A stretch of 64,000 nt of DNA. Source: Candidatus Latescibacterota bacterium (GTDB lineage: Bacteria; Latescibacterota; UBA2968; UBA8231). The stretch's first letter is position 1; each line of letters starts with the position of its first letter. Shown here in pieces: positions 8,491 to 16,972 of this stretch. The notes under the pieces were generated by a model. The model had not been told where the DNA came from. It did not search any database and saw only the letters and a program-made list of their open reading frames with translations. The DNA lies in the NCBI GenBank assembly GCA_022827835.1, contig JAJEIO010000019.1, positions 186,001-250,000 on the forward strand, written 5' to 3'. The position numbers and the translations under genes were made by a program.

Positions 8491-10017
8491 CTACTGAAGG
8501 CCGCTGCGATCGAGTGCTCGATACTGTATGGCCTCCGCTAGGTGCTGCGACTGGATTGGGGCGTCGGCCAAATCGGCTATGGTGCGGGCGACTTTGAGGA
8601 TGCGGTCGTAGGCGCGGGCCGAAAGGCCGAGGCGGGCCATGGCTTTTTCGAGGAGAGCTTGCCCGGCGGCGTCGAGCGAGCAGTGGCGGCGGATGTGCCG
8701 CGTGTTCATCTGGGCGTTGCAGAACAGCTCCCCGGCAAAGCGGTCGAGTTGCCGCTGGCGAGCGGCGTTGACGCGCTGGAGGATTTGTGCTGAGTCTTCG
8801 CCGCTTTGCTTGTTGGCCAAGTCGTCGTAGGCGAGGGCTGGCACTTCGATGTGGATGTCGATGCGGTCGAGGAGTGGCCCGGAAACGCGCGCGCGATAGC
8901 GGCGGATTGCGGCCGGTGAGCAGGTGCAGGTGCGGCGGGCGTCCGAAAGATAGCCGCAAGGGCAGGGATTCATCGCCGCGACGAGGGTAAAGTCCGCTGG
9001 ATAGGCGATTGCGATCTGCGCCCGCGTGATGGTGACGGCGTGGTCTTCGAGCGGCTGGCGCAGGGCCTCGACGACGTTGCGGCGAAATTCGGGCAGTTCG
9101 TCTAGGAAGAGCACGCCGTGGTGGGAGAGCGACACCTCGCCCGGACGGGGGTACGCGCCGCCGCCGATCAGGCCCGCGTCCGAGACGGTGTGGTGCGGGG
9201 CGCGGAAGGGCCGGGTGGCGACTATGGCTTGGCCTGGGGGCAAGACGCCGGCGACCGAATGGATCTTGGTGGTGGCGAGTGCTTCTTGCAGGGTTGATGC
9301 TGGGAGAATCGTGGGCAGGCGGCGGGCGAGCATGGTCTTGCCCGAGCCAGGCGGCCCGACCATGAGCAAATTGTGCCCCCCGCTGGCGGCGACTTCAAGG
9401 GCGCGCTTGGCGTGATCTTGGCCGCGCACGTCCGCAAAGTCAACCCCGTAGTTGGCGTTGCTGCGAAACACCTCCTCCACGTTCAATTCGTAGGGCCGTT
9501 GGCGCGCGTCGCCGGTCAAGATGGCCAAGGCTTCGCTCAGCGAACTGACGCCATAGACGAGCGGCCCATTGGCAATGGCGGCTTCGCGGGCGTTTTGCGT
9601 CGGCACGATCATGCCGTAGAGGCCCTGCTGGTGCAGGGATGTGGCCATGGAAAGCATGCCGTGCACCGGGCGCACGCTGCCGTTGAGCGAGAGCTCGCCC
9701 AAGAGCGCGAACTCGGCGAGACCCAAGGGTTTGATCTGCCGAGAGGCCGCCAAGACGCCGACGGCTATGGGCAGATCAAAAGCCGAGCCTTCCTTCTTGC
9801 GATCGGCCGGCGCGAGATTGATGGTGACCTTGCGCCGCGGCCACTGATAGCCGGCGTTTTTGATGGCCGCTAAGACGCGCTCCTTGCTTTCGCGGACTGC
9901 GGAGTCGGGCAGGCCGACGACTGTGAAGGTCGGCAAGCTGCGGTCAGTATCGACTTCGACGTGGACCGGGTATGCGTCGATTCCGAGCGTGGCGGCAGAG
10001 AGGACAGTGGAGGGCAT
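8491..10017 (-). CDS. comM: YifB/ComM-family Mg-chelatase-like AAA+ ATPase
   Basis: A 508-residue AAA+ protein of the YifB/ComM family. In naturally transformable bacteria ComM is a hexameric helicase that promotes branch migration during integration of single-stranded DNA. The N-terminal S5-like domain opens with STVLSAATLGIDAYPVHVEVD; Walker A is GPPGSGKTMLARRLP (about residue 219); the Mg-chelatase signature PFRAPHHTVSDAGLIGGG and Walker B GVLFLDELPEF follow; then the CPCGYLSD-CTC zinc-like region and the C-terminal lid with LSARAYDRILKVARTIADL. Full length for the family. The start follows AAAGGAA; an in-frame ATG nine codons upstream is less likely. Confidence 0.95.
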   Translation of the reverse strand: MPSTVLSAATLGIDAYPVHVEVDTDRSLPTFTVVGLPDSAVRESKERVLAAIKNAGYQWPRRKVTINLAPADRKKEGSAFDLPIAVGVLAASRQIKPLGLAEFALLGELSLNGSVRPVHGMLSMATSLHQQGLYGMIVPTQNAREAAIANGPLVYGVSSLSEALAILTGDARQRPYELNVEEVFRSNANYGVDFADVRGQDHAKRALEVAASGGHNLLMVGPPGSGKTMLARRLPTILPASTLQEALATTKIHSVAGVLPPGQAIVATRPFRAPHHTVSDAGLIGGGAYPRPGEVSLSHHGVLFLDELPEFRRNVVEALRQPLEDHAVTITRAQIAIAYPADFTLVAAMNPCPCGYLSDARRTCTCSPAAIRRYRARVSGPLLDRIDIHIEVPALAYDDLANKQSGEDSAQILQRVNAARQRQLDRFAGELFCNAQMNTRHIRRHCSLDAAGQALLEKAMARLGLSARAYDRILKVARTIADLADAPIQSQHLAEAIQYRALDRSGLQ

Positions 10018-10160
10018 GCGGTTCCTTTCCGTTGAGATAGGCAACAGGAAACAAGAACCGTGCCAGCGGGGATGTGCTCTGAGGCCGGTGGGGATGTTGG
10101 AAGGCAGGATGGGAGCTAGGCGATACGGCGTTGGTACCTAAAGGGTACAGCAGACGGAAC

Positions 10161-10973
10161 CTATCCTACCTGCCTCGCCTGCTGCCAAGCCGCGTAAAAT
10201 TCCTCCATAGAGCGGTAGCGCGCCGCGCGCTCCTGGCGACAGGCGCGACGCACGACCTCTCCCATCGCACTGCCGATGTCATCGCCGAGGCAGACGATTG
10301 CGGTGCGGCCCATGGTAAAGACGGTCGTGCGCTCGTCGATGAGTTCGCCGCGCTCGAATTCCTCTGGGGCCATAAAGCGCGTCGAGCCAAACATCCGTCC
10401 CATCTGGTTGGTGAACGCCCCCAAGTGATAGTTATCGAGATCCACGATGTGCATGGCTTGGCGCTCGAAGTCGTACATCAGACAGCCATCGTAGAAGTCC
10501 ACGGCAATCCACCCGCGCTGGACGAGCTGGACGTGCAAATCGTAGATCGCGTCGAGCACGGCGAGAATGGCGTCGGCGGGCAGGCGGCGAAATCGCCAAT
10601 GAGCCGATTGCGGATCGTCGCGTCCGCCATGTAAGCACTCGCCGTCAACCCAGTCGTACACGAGCGCCGGGCCGTGCGCGGTTTCGACGATGTGGTGCAG
10701 CGCTGGCAAGGTTGGATGATTGCAACTGCGCCTGAGTTGAGCCGCATTGTACAGGAGTGCCACGCGGGCGGCGTGGTCGCCGAATACCTCGGCCTCGGGG
10801 TCGGTGGTTTTGACGAAGAAGCGCTCGCCGCCGACCTGCACGCCATAGGAGACATTGCCCGAGTCTTGGGTGAGTGCGCCGAAGGTGGCGAAAACAGTGC
10901 CGATTGCTTCGAGATACGGGCCGGGTGGCCCGTTGATGCGCTCGATGTCGCGGAGTGGATGGGTGGTGTTCAT
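10161..10973 (-). CDS. Eukaryotic-like protein-kinase-fold protein with altered catalytic motifs
   Basis: A 270-residue kinase-fold protein. The ATP-binding lysine sits in RFFVKTTDPEA (about residue 55), the hinge region includes GPALVYDWVDGE, the catalytic-loop equivalent is GWIAVDFYDGCLMYDF (HRDxxxxN replaced: the Asp is kept, His, Arg and Asn are not), the DFG equivalent reads DLD in IVDLDNYH, and the activation segment ends in RFMAPEEFERG (APE motif). The set of variants looks familiar from a group of bacterial Ser/Thr-kinase-like proteins with DFYDG loops, so activity is possible. No membrane helix or sensor domain. It stands alone on the minus strand. Small-molecule phosphotransferase activity is an alternative. 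Confidence 0.75.
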   Translation of the reverse strand: MNTTHPLRDIERINGPPGPYLEAIGTVFATFGALTQDSGNVSYGVQVGGERFFVKTTDPEAEVFGDHAARVALLYNAAQLRRSCNHPTLPALHHIVETAHGPALVYDWVDGECLHGGRDDPQSAHWRFRRLPADAILAVLDAIYDLHVQLVQRGWIAVDFYDGCLMYDFERQAMHIVDLDNYHLGAFTNQMGRMFGSTRFMAPEEFERGELIDERTTVFTMGRTAIVCLGDDIGSAMGEVVRRACRQERAARYRSMEEFYAAWQQARQVG

Positions 10974-11042
10974 GGGCTACCTAGCGCGATCGGCAAGAGG
11001 CCGCCAGTAGCCCCTTGCTGATCGCCATGCTGCGAAATGGGA

Positions 11043-12041
11043 TCACGCGCTCGCCCCATTCTCGTCCATCACCGCTTGGATCATGGCTTGGATATAGCCA
11101 AACTCGTACGCCCAAGCTTGGCGCATACTGTGGGGATCCTTGTGCCCGGGCGCGTGATCTGGGACGCACATGTGCTGATAGCCCACTTCTTTGAGCGCCT
11201 GCATATTGCGGTGCATGTTCATCACCCCTTCGTCCGGCCAGACCTCTTGGAACTTGTTGCGCTTGCCGACGATGTTGCGGAAGTGGCAGAGGAAAATTTT
11301 GTTGCGCGAGCCTAAGTAGCGGATGATTTCGGGGACTTCGTTGAGCGGATCTTCGACGCTTTCGGCCATGCAGCCCAAGCAGAGATTGACGCCGTGGTAG
11401 GGGCTGGGACAGATCTCGATAAACTGCTTGAAGCCGTCAAAGCCGCCCATCACGCGATCGACGCCTCTATAGCCGGGCGGCAGCCAGGGGTCGCAGGGAT
11501 GGCAGGCCATGCGAACCTTGCACTCGGTGGCGACCGGGATGACTCGCTCCAAGAAGTAGGTGATGCGACGCCAGTTTTCCTCTGCGGTGACTGGTTTGTC
11601 GTAGCGCGGCGTATCGGCGTCGGCCTTTTCGAGGTCCCAAGTGCTGTAGATGGAGCCGCCGCGGCCGGGGGGCGTGCTTTCGGTGCGCTGGTTTTCGAGG
11701 GCGCAGAGGTAGTACTTGATGGCTGGGATGCCGGCTTCGGCCGCCTGTCGCACCATGTTGATGACCAGATCGATTTCCTTATCTCCCTCTTCGTAGTTGC
11801 CCATCATAAAGTTGGGCACGCCGTCGCCGTTGACGTTGAACTGGGCCATGGGCAGGGCGACCATCTCCATGTTGATGCCGAAGCGAGCGCACTTCTCCTT
11901 CTTGGCGACCAACTCTTCGACGTCCCAACCGTATTCGCGGTGGAACGTGATGAAGTTTTCGTTCTTGTTGAAGACTCCGTGACGAGCCAGATATTCGAGG
12001 TCCTCGTCCGTTGTAGTGAACTGCTGGGTGCCGACGTGCAT
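11043..12041 (-). CDS. Mannonate dehydratase (UxuA)-like TIM-barrel enzyme
   Basis: A 332-residue protein resembling UxuA, which dehydrates D-mannonate to 2-keto-3-deoxygluconate in hexuronate breakdown using Mn2+ or Fe2+. Recognisable blocks are RMACHPCDPWLPPGYRG (metal-binding His/Asp and substrate loop), GVNLCLGCMAE (metal-binding Cys), IFLCHFRNIVG (metal-binding His) and MCVPDHAPGHKDP (Asp and His). It is a little shorter than E. coli UxuA (394). AAGGAG precedes the ATG. No other hexuronate gene is adjacent, so a related xylose-isomerase-like epimerase or dehydratase role remains possible. Confidence 0.75.
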   Translation of the reverse strand: MHVGTQQFTTTDEDLEYLARHGVFNKNENFITFHREYGWDVEELVAKKEKCARFGINMEMVALPMAQFNVNGDGVPNFMMGNYEEGDKEIDLVINMVRQAAEAGIPAIKYYLCALENQRTESTPPGRGGSIYSTWDLEKADADTPRYDKPVTAEENWRRITYFLERVIPVATECKVRMACHPCDPWLPPGYRGVDRVMGGFDGFKQFIEICPSPYHGVNLCLGCMAESVEDPLNEVPEIIRYLGSRNKIFLCHFRNIVGKRNKFQEVWPDEGVMNMHRNMQALKEVGYQHMCVPDHAPGHKDPHSMRQAWAYEFGYIQAMIQAVMDENGASA

Positions 12042-12130
12042 GAAGGGCTCCTTGGTGGGGTGGATAGGTTGGGTCGGGAACAGTACGCAAGCCGCGCTAG
12101 TTTGACAATTTCCCTATGGGGTGTGGGTGT

Positions 12131-12709
12131 CTATCCCGCGTCGAGAATCTGACTGCGGCGGAAGCAGTTGAGGACGTGATCGTTGACCATGCCGGTGGCC
12201 TGCATGTGGGCGTAGATGACGGTCGAGCCGATGAATTTGAAGCTGCGGCTTTTGAGGTCTTTGCTCAAGGCGTCGGATTCGCGGCTGGTGGCCGGTAAAT
12301 CGGCGAGGGTGCGGAATTCGTTGACGATAGGCTCGCCATCGACAAAACGCCAGATATAGGCGCTGAAGCTGCCGAATTCGTCCTGTACGGCGAGGAAGTG
12401 CCGAGCGTTTTCCACGGCTGCGCTGATCTTGCGGCGATTGCGGATTAGCCCGGAGTCTTGGAGCATTTGTTCGATCTTGGCCGCGTTGAAGCGGGCGACT
12501 TTGGCAGGGTCGAATTCGGCGAAGGCTTTGCAGTAGTTGGCGCGCTTGCGGAGGACGGTGTACCAACTGAGGCCGGCTTGGGCGGATTCGAGGGTGAGAA
12601 ACTCGAAGTGTTTGCGGTCATCGTGAACCGGGACTCCCCACTCGCGGTCGTGGTACGCGACGTAATCGGGTTTGTCGAGGTCGAGCCATGGGCAGCGTTG
12701 GAGGGGCAT
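12131..12709 (-). CDS. tag: DNA-3-methyladenine glycosylase I
   Basis: A 192-residue HhH-superfamily base-excision enzyme that removes 3-methyladenine from alkylated DNA. The family signature is clear: CPWLDLDKPDYVAYHDREWG at the start (Cys of the zinc site), HFEFLTLESAQAGLSWYTVLRKR with the catalytic-pocket Glu and Trp, LIRNRRKISAAVENAR, and the C-terminal FIGSTVIYAHMQATGMVNDH that supplies the zinc-binding His residues. Full length. It lies between the UxuA-like gene and topB on the same strand but with a 101-base gap to topB, so it is probably transcribed separately. Confidence 0.96.
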   Translation of the reverse strand: MPLQRCPWLDLDKPDYVAYHDREWGVPVHDDRKHFEFLTLESAQAGLSWYTVLRKRANYCKAFAEFDPAKVARFNAAKIEQMLQDSGLIRNRRKISAAVENARHFLAVQDEFGSFSAYIWRFVDGEPIVNEFRTLADLPATSRESDALSKDLKSRSFKFIGSTVIYAHMQATGMVNDHVLNCFRRSQILDAG

Positions 12710-12740
12710 ATAGAAATCCTAAGTCGTTTATAAAATTATC

Positions 12741-12766
12741 CGCAGATGGACGCAGATGGACGCAGA
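12741..12766. repeat. Short tandem repeat, 10-base unit, 2.6 copies
   Basis: The unit cgcagatgga is repeated perfectly twice and then partly, between tag and topB. Similar CGCAGATGGA strings are common small dispersed repeats in environmental bacterial genomes. I see no coding or hairpin role here. Confidence 0.6.
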
Positions 12767-12810
12767 ATAGGATGCACAAGACGATCCACCGCTCGAATCG
12801 TTCGAATATA

Positions 12811-15282
12811 TCAGCGCGTGCCAGTGGGAAAATCAAACGCGGCCTTGCACTCCGGCCCGAGCTTTAACCGCGCGTCGAATTTGTTGCCCTTTTTGCTTTT
12901 GAAGCCCTTGATTACGTTGGTTTTGCCTTTGGCGATCAAGGTGTGGATTTGCTTCTCGGTCAGTTTCTTGCCCGCCATTTCCTTCCACACCACGAAGTCG
13001 CACCCCTCGCGATAGCGATTGCAGCCAAAGCCGCGCTGGCCCTCGATGATTTGGCCTTGCTGGCACTTGGGACAGGTGAGGGGGGCAGTTTCCGCTGGCG
13101 GCTTCTCTTGGGGCGTGGGGCGTCCCTTCGACTTTGAGGAGCCATTCCGCGGCCCGTCGTCAAACTCGAAGACGACCTTGAACTCATCGTCGAATTTGAG
13201 CCGCGCCGCAAATTTCTTGCCGGCCTTGGAAGTAAAGCCCTGCATCTTTTCGGTGCGGCTGTTGGCCATCAACAACTGCGCCTGTTTTTCGGTCAGCTTC
13301 TTGCGCGCCACTGTCTTCCAGATAGTAAAGCTGCATCCCTCTCGGTAGCGACTGCATCCGTACGCTTTGGCGTTTTCTACTACTTGGCCCTCTTTGCACT
13401 TGGGACAAGGCCCTAACACCTTGCCGCTGCTCTTACCGCTGCCCCTCTTCTTGCCCTGTGCCTGCGCCGCTTGCTCGGGCGAGAGTGCCGGTCCTTGCTG
13501 GACTTTGGGTACCAGCGTCCTCACCAAATCGGTGATTCCTTCGTAGAAGCCCGCCACCGGCCGCTGACCTTCCTCGATTTCCTTGAGCTGCTGCTCCCAT
13601 TCGCCCGTCAGCTCTGGGCTGCGTAGCGATTCGGCCACCAAGCCCACGAGTGCCTTGCCCTTCTCCGTCGAGGTGATTGCCTTGCGGTCGCGGACTACAT
13701 AGCCAGTGCGAATCAGCTTTTCGATGGTCTCGGCCCGCGTGGCTGGCGTGCCTAGCCCCGATTCCTTCATGGCCGCGGCCAACTCGTCGTCCTCGATTTC
13801 GCGGCCGGCGTTTTTCATTGCCGCTAGAAGCGTGGCGTCTGTGTAGGGGCGCGGCGGCTGGGTTTCCTTCTCGACCACATCCATGCTCGTTACGTGAACT
13901 TGCTGGCCTTGTTGCAGCGGCGGGAGCGCCCGCTGGTCGTCGTCTTCCTTCTCTTTACTCTTTGCAGCGTTTGGAGGCCGTATGGCGACGACCGTCCAGC
14001 CCGCCTCTAAGACGACAGATCCTTTTGCCACAAAATCGGCCCCACCGATGTCGAGCAAGACGGTCGTCTCCTCGACCTGTTGGTCGGGCAGGAAGATGCC
14101 GACAAAGCGCGCCACTACTAAGTCGTACACCTTCTGTAGGTCGGGTGCGAGATTGGGGGCGGGCTGTTGTCCGGTGGGAATAATGGCGTGGTGATCGGTT
14201 AGTTTGGTGCGATCGACATACGCCCTGCTGAGCCGGTGTCCGCCGCGCAGGCGCTCCAATGCGACTGATGCTTGCGGGTGTGCGAGCTTTTCCAAGATGC
14301 CGGGCAGCTTGGGCACCATGTCCTCGGAGATGTGGCGGCTCTCGGTGCGCGGGTACGTGATGAGCTTGTGGGTTTCGTACAGGGCTTGGGCGCGTTCGAG
14401 GGTTTGCGCTGCGGTAAAGCCAAAGCAGCGGTTGGCGTCGCGCTGGAGGTTGTTGAGGTCGTAGAGAGGGGGAGGCCGGTTTCTTTTGACTTTCTTCTCA
14501 ATCTTGCGGACGGTGCCGACCTTGTTGGGGCTGAGCTGGCGATGGAGGCGCTCGGCCTCCTCCTTCTTGTCGATGCGGGTCTGGCCGTCCTTGCAGTACT
14601 TGGCGGCAAAGCCCTCTTCTAACTGCGCCACCAACTCGTAAAAATACGCCTTTACAAAGCTGGCAATTGCCGCATCGCGCTTGACCACCATAGACAGGGT
14701 CGGCGTCTGCACGCGGCCGATGGTGCAGAGCGCCTTGTTGTGGACGGTGTAGGCGCGGGTCAGGTTCATGCCCATCAGCCAGTCGGCTTGGCCGCGCGCC
14801 CGCGCGGCCGCAGCGAGATGATCGAAGGCCGTTCCTTCCTGCAAGGCGCGGAAGCCGCTCTGGATTGCCTCGTCGGTCAGGCTCGAAACCCACAGCCTGC
14901 TAAATGGTTTTTTGCAGCGGGCGTGCTCGTAGATCAGGCGAAAGATGTGTTCGCCCTCGCGGCCGGCGTCTGTGGCGCAGATGACGCGCTCCGTCTGGGG
15001 ATTGTTGAGCAGTTTTTTGACGATTTGGTACTGGTCAGAGGTCGAGCTCGTTGTCTTGAGCTTCCACTGCTCGGGGATCATCGGTAGCTGGGCAAAGGAC
15101 CAGCGGCTGTTCCAAGGCGGGCCGTAATCATCTGGCTCGGCAAATTGCACGAGGTGCCCTAGTGCCCAAGTGACGATATAGCCGTTGCCTTCGACGTAGC
15201 CTTGGCCGCGTTTGTTGGCTCCTAGGACTCGGGCAATGTCGCGCGCCACGCTGGGCTTTTCGGTGAGGACGACGGTGGCCAT
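12811..15282 (-). CDS. topB: DNA topoisomerase III (type IA) with two C-terminal zinc-ribbon-type repeats
   Basis: An 823-residue type IA topoisomerase, which cuts and passes single DNA strands to resolve recombination and replication intermediates. The Toprim domain shows LTEKPSVARDIARVLG (Glu8) and ATDAGREGEHIFRLIY (Asp105, Glu109/111). The catalytic tyrosine is Tyr310 in LITYPRTESRHISEDM, followed by the DHHAIIPTG and TDATLLAAMKNAGR blocks. After about residue 620 come two copies of a CPKC-x-GQ-x-YGCNRYREGC-type module, each followed by a K-GF-SKKGKKF-ARLKFD motif, a typical TopB tail involved in DNA or protein binding. Full length. No neighbouring conjugation genes, so it is more likely chromosomal than plasmid-borne. 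Confidence 0.96.
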   Translation of the reverse strand: MATVVLTEKPSVARDIARVLGANKRGQGYVEGNGYIVTWALGHLVQFAEPDDYGPPWNSRWSFAQLPMIPEQWKLKTTSSTSDQYQIVKKLLNNPQTERVICATDAGREGEHIFRLIYEHARCKKPFSRLWVSSLTDEAIQSGFRALQEGTAFDHLAAAARARGQADWLMGMNLTRAYTVHNKALCTIGRVQTPTLSMVVKRDAAIASFVKAYFYELVAQLEEGFAAKYCKDGQTRIDKKEEAERLHRQLSPNKVGTVRKIEKKVKRNRPPPLYDLNNLQRDANRCFGFTAAQTLERAQALYETHKLITYPRTESRHISEDMVPKLPGILEKLAHPQASVALERLRGGHRLSRAYVDRTKLTDHHAIIPTGQQPAPNLAPDLQKVYDLVVARFVGIFLPDQQVEETTVLLDIGGADFVAKGSVVLEAGWTVVAIRPPNAAKSKEKEDDDQRALPPLQQGQQVHVTSMDVVEKETQPPRPYTDATLLAAMKNAGREIEDDELAAAMKESGLGTPATRAETIEKLIRTGYVVRDRKAITSTEKGKALVGLVAESLRSPELTGEWEQQLKEIEEGQRPVAGFYEGITDLVRTLVPKVQQGPALSPEQAAQAQGKKRGSGKSSGKVLGPCPKCKEGQVVENAKAYGCSRYREGCSFTIWKTVARKKLTEKQAQLLMANSRTEKMQGFTSKAGKKFAARLKFDDEFKVVFEFDDGPRNGSSKSKGRPTPQEKPPAETAPLTCPKCQQGQIIEGQRGFGCNRYREGCDFVVWKEMAGKKLTEKQIHTLIAKGKTNVIKGFKSKKGNKFDARLKLGPECKAAFDFPTGTR

Positions 15283-15320
15283 GAATGAATGCTACTAATC
15301 GACTAGCTCCGGCGCAATGA

Positions 15321-15349
15321 TTGACAGTCAGTTTATAGACGTGTACACT
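15321..15349 (+). promoter_or_regulatory. Sigma-70-type promoter of the antitoxin gene
   Basis: A perfect -35 hexamer TTGACA (15321-15326) is followed after 17 bases by TACACT (15344-15349; four of six matches to TATAAT). The downstream gene has AAGGAG at 15361-15366 and ATG at 15373. The -10 box lies inside the palindrome at 15341-15360, the arrangement expected for an autorepressed antitoxin promoter. Confidence 0.65.
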
Positions 15350-15360
15350 ATCATGTACAC
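15341..15360. promoter_or_regulatory. Palindromic operator overlapping the antitoxin promoter
   Basis: A perfect inverted repeat with 7-base arms, GTGTACA-n6-TGTACAC. It covers the -10 element and abuts the ribosome binding site. Phd/YefM antitoxins bind such palindromes to repress their own operon, so this is the likely binding site of the protein encoded at 15373-15867. The link is inference from position. Confidence 0.6.
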
Positions 15361-15372
15361 AAGGAGTTTTCT

Positions 15373-15867
15373 ATGCGCTTTGTCTCAGTCCGCGAATTGC
15401 GCGGGAAATCGGCTGCTATTTGGAAGGAACTCGCGCATGAGCAAGAGATGGTAATCACTTCCAATGGCAAGCCAATCGCCTTGCTTTCAGCGACATCGGA
15501 AGCATTGCTGGAAGAATCGCTCGACACCCTGCGTAGCGCCCGCGCCCTAGCTGCTGTCAACGCCGTGCAGCAAACGTCCATAAAGGCGGGTACGGATCAA
15601 CTCTCTGCTGCTGCTATTGAGGCTGCGGTCAAGGCTGTGCGCAAAGGGCTGTTGCTGTTGATGGGATCAGAGCCAGAGGAGTTTGAGCGGGAAGCCCGAT
15701 TCCTACTCGCCTTGAAGCTCTTTGAACTTCGCCGCATATCTGCTGGCAAAGCGGCTGAAATGAGCGGGATGCAAAAGCCTGAATTTCTATTGAAAGCGAG
15801 CCAACTGAACGTTGCAGTAGTTGATCTGGACCAAGATCAACTGGACGCCGAATTCAAGAATGCGTGA
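15373..15867 (+). CDS. Phd/YefM antitoxin fused to a UPF0175 domain
   Basis: A 164-residue fusion of two antitoxin-type families. Residues 1-90 are a Phd/YefM DNA-binding antitoxin: RFVSVRELRGKSAAIWKELA, then VITSNGKPIALLSATS and the C-terminal LSAAAIEAAVKAVRK. Residues 95-164 match UPF0175: EPEEFEREARFLLALKLFE, then RRISAGKAAEMSGMQKPEFL and VVDLDQDQLDAEF. UPF0175 proteins usually precede a DUF3368 PIN-domain toxin, and the start of exactly such a toxin overlaps the end of this gene (15860-15991). The gene has its own promoter, operator and AAGGAG ribosome site, and looks intact. Continuous open frame through both domains argues for a real fusion. Confidence 0.85.
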   Translation: MRFVSVRELRGKSAAIWKELAHEQEMVITSNGKPIALLSATSEALLEESLDTLRSARALAAVNAVQQTSIKAGTDQLSAAAIEAAVKAVRKGLLLLMGSEPEEFEREARFLLALKLFELRRISAGKAAEMSGMQKPEFLLKASQLNVAVVDLDQDQLDAEFKNA

Positions 15868-15991
15868 ACGGCTCCTGGTCGCAGACAGCGGTCCGTTAAT
15901 CGCCCTCGCCGGTATATCTCATCTCCACCTGAGCGATGCAGTTATTCAATACGCCTGTCGGCAGGCGGAAGAAGCTGATCCAGTTTCTTGA
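15860..15991 (+). pseudogene. Truncated DUF3368 PIN-domain toxin remnant
   Basis: The ATG at 15860 overlaps the end of the antitoxin gene, as expected for a coupled toxin. The first 24 residues, including LLVADSGPLIALAGISHLHL, are the classic opening of DUF3368 PIN-domain RNases (first catalytic Asp, then SPLIAL-like). The homology stops at about base 15930; the remaining frame (about 19 codons) reads antisense through the end of the nucleoside hydrolase gene and ends at 15991. Only 43 of about 150 expected residues remain and the other three catalytic acids are lost, so the toxin is dead. It is too short to be found by ORF length. Confidence 0.75.
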
Positions 15992-16880
15992 ATAAATCTC
16001 CAAAAATCGCATCGCGTCGCACCGTTCGTGCTGCCCGTATAAAGTGCCGCGACGGGTCGTGGCTCCAAGTCTTCTGATCGGTCAGCACCGGGCTGTGTAC
16101 CACGTCGGTCGGCACCCACGATGCGTCAATCAGCCAAGCGACCGCTGACATGTCCCAAATTACCTTGGAAGCGGCGAAGTGGTTTTGGGCATAGGCGGCG
16201 AATATTTCGACCAGATAGTCGCCAATCATCCCCCGTCCCTTGACGTAGTGCTCCAGTTCTGTCAGCGTCGTCTGCAGGTGTGAGGCCACGGGGTGGCATG
16301 GAATCTGGACGAAGGGTACGCCGCAGTCGAAGACTACCTGCGCTGCTACGAGATCGCCTTGGAGGTTGAATTCGTTAGCGGTCGGCCAATAGAGCGCGTG
16401 GCCGCCGAGCCAGACCACGACGATTCGCTCGATGATGGAGGGATCTTTCAGGATAGCTGAGGCCACGTTGGTGAGTGCGCCGATAGCTACCACGTAGAGC
16501 GGGTCAGCGGCGTTGGCTTTGGCGATCAGGTCATCGACTGCCGCGCTTTCCTGGGGTGCGTCGTTTCGCAGTATGTCCGTCGCTCCCCGGAACGCCAAGC
16601 CCTCCGGCGCAATATCCAACCGCTCCAATAGCCGCAGGATTTCCTCGTAGCTTTTCTCCATGCCGTCGCCTGGGCCGGACGAACGAATGTTGTAGAAAGG
16701 TGCCGCGTAGATCGCCTCGACCGCGAGTTGGTCAGGCGAGAGCAGCGCCTGGACCACGGCGAACTGGTCGTCGATCTCGTTGTACGTATCGGTGTCGAGG
16801 ACTATCCGCACCTTGTCTGTCGGCGGCGTCAGGCGCTCTAAGCGCAGGGCTTCGTCGAGTTTGGGGAAATTCATAGACAT
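15942..16880 (-). CDS. Inosine/uridine-preferring nucleoside hydrolase-family protein
   Basis: A 312-residue protein of the IUNH family, which hydrolyses ribonucleosides to base and ribose. The calcium-binding acidic cluster appears as IVLDTDTYNEIDDQFAVVQAL (DTDxxxxxDD variant of DxDxxxDD). LYVVAIGALTNVASAI is the family's ALTNxA block, and VVWLGGHALYWPTANEFNLQGD supplies the NEFN and final Asp ligands. Start chosen at the ATG preceded by AAAGGAGA; an open frame 13 codons longer lacks a site. The C-terminus overlaps the truncated toxin on the other strand. It is divergent from the PhyH gene at 16973 with 92 bases between them. Confidence 0.88.
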   Translation of the reverse strand: MSMNFPKLDEALRLERLTPPTDKVRIVLDTDTYNEIDDQFAVVQALLSPDQLAVEAIYAAPFYNIRSSGPGDGMEKSYEEILRLLERLDIAPEGLAFRGATDILRNDAPQESAAVDDLIAKANAADPLYVVAIGALTNVASAILKDPSIIERIVVVWLGGHALYWPTANEFNLQGDLVAAQVVFDCGVPFVQIPCHPVASHLQTTLTELEHYVKGRGMIGDYLVEIFAAYAQNHFAASKVIWDMSAVAWLIDASWVPTDVVHSPVLTDQKTWSHDPSRHFIRAARTVRRDAIFGDLFKKLDQLLPPADRRIE

Positions 16881-16903
16881 TGCGACGCTTCTCCTTTCAG
16901 CTA

Positions 16904-16932
16904 TTCGCAAACGGACCATATCGCGCTATATT
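16904..16932 (+). promoter_or_regulatory. Candidate sigma-70 promoter for PhyH gene
   Basis: TTCGCA (16904-16909) and TATATT (16927-16932) are separated by 17 bases and lie 40 bases upstream of the PhyH start at 16973. The -10 matches consensus at five of six positions, the -35 at four of six. Plausible but unproven. Confidence 0.4.
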
Positions 16933-16972
16933 CAAGCGCAGATTGAATCCTTCAACCCACGGAGGAAAGCAT

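Noticed and set aside
12741-12766. Short tandem repeat as a CRISPR or attachment site
   Set aside because: Unit of 10 bases without spacers, no cas or integrase gene nearby; it is a common low-complexity motif.
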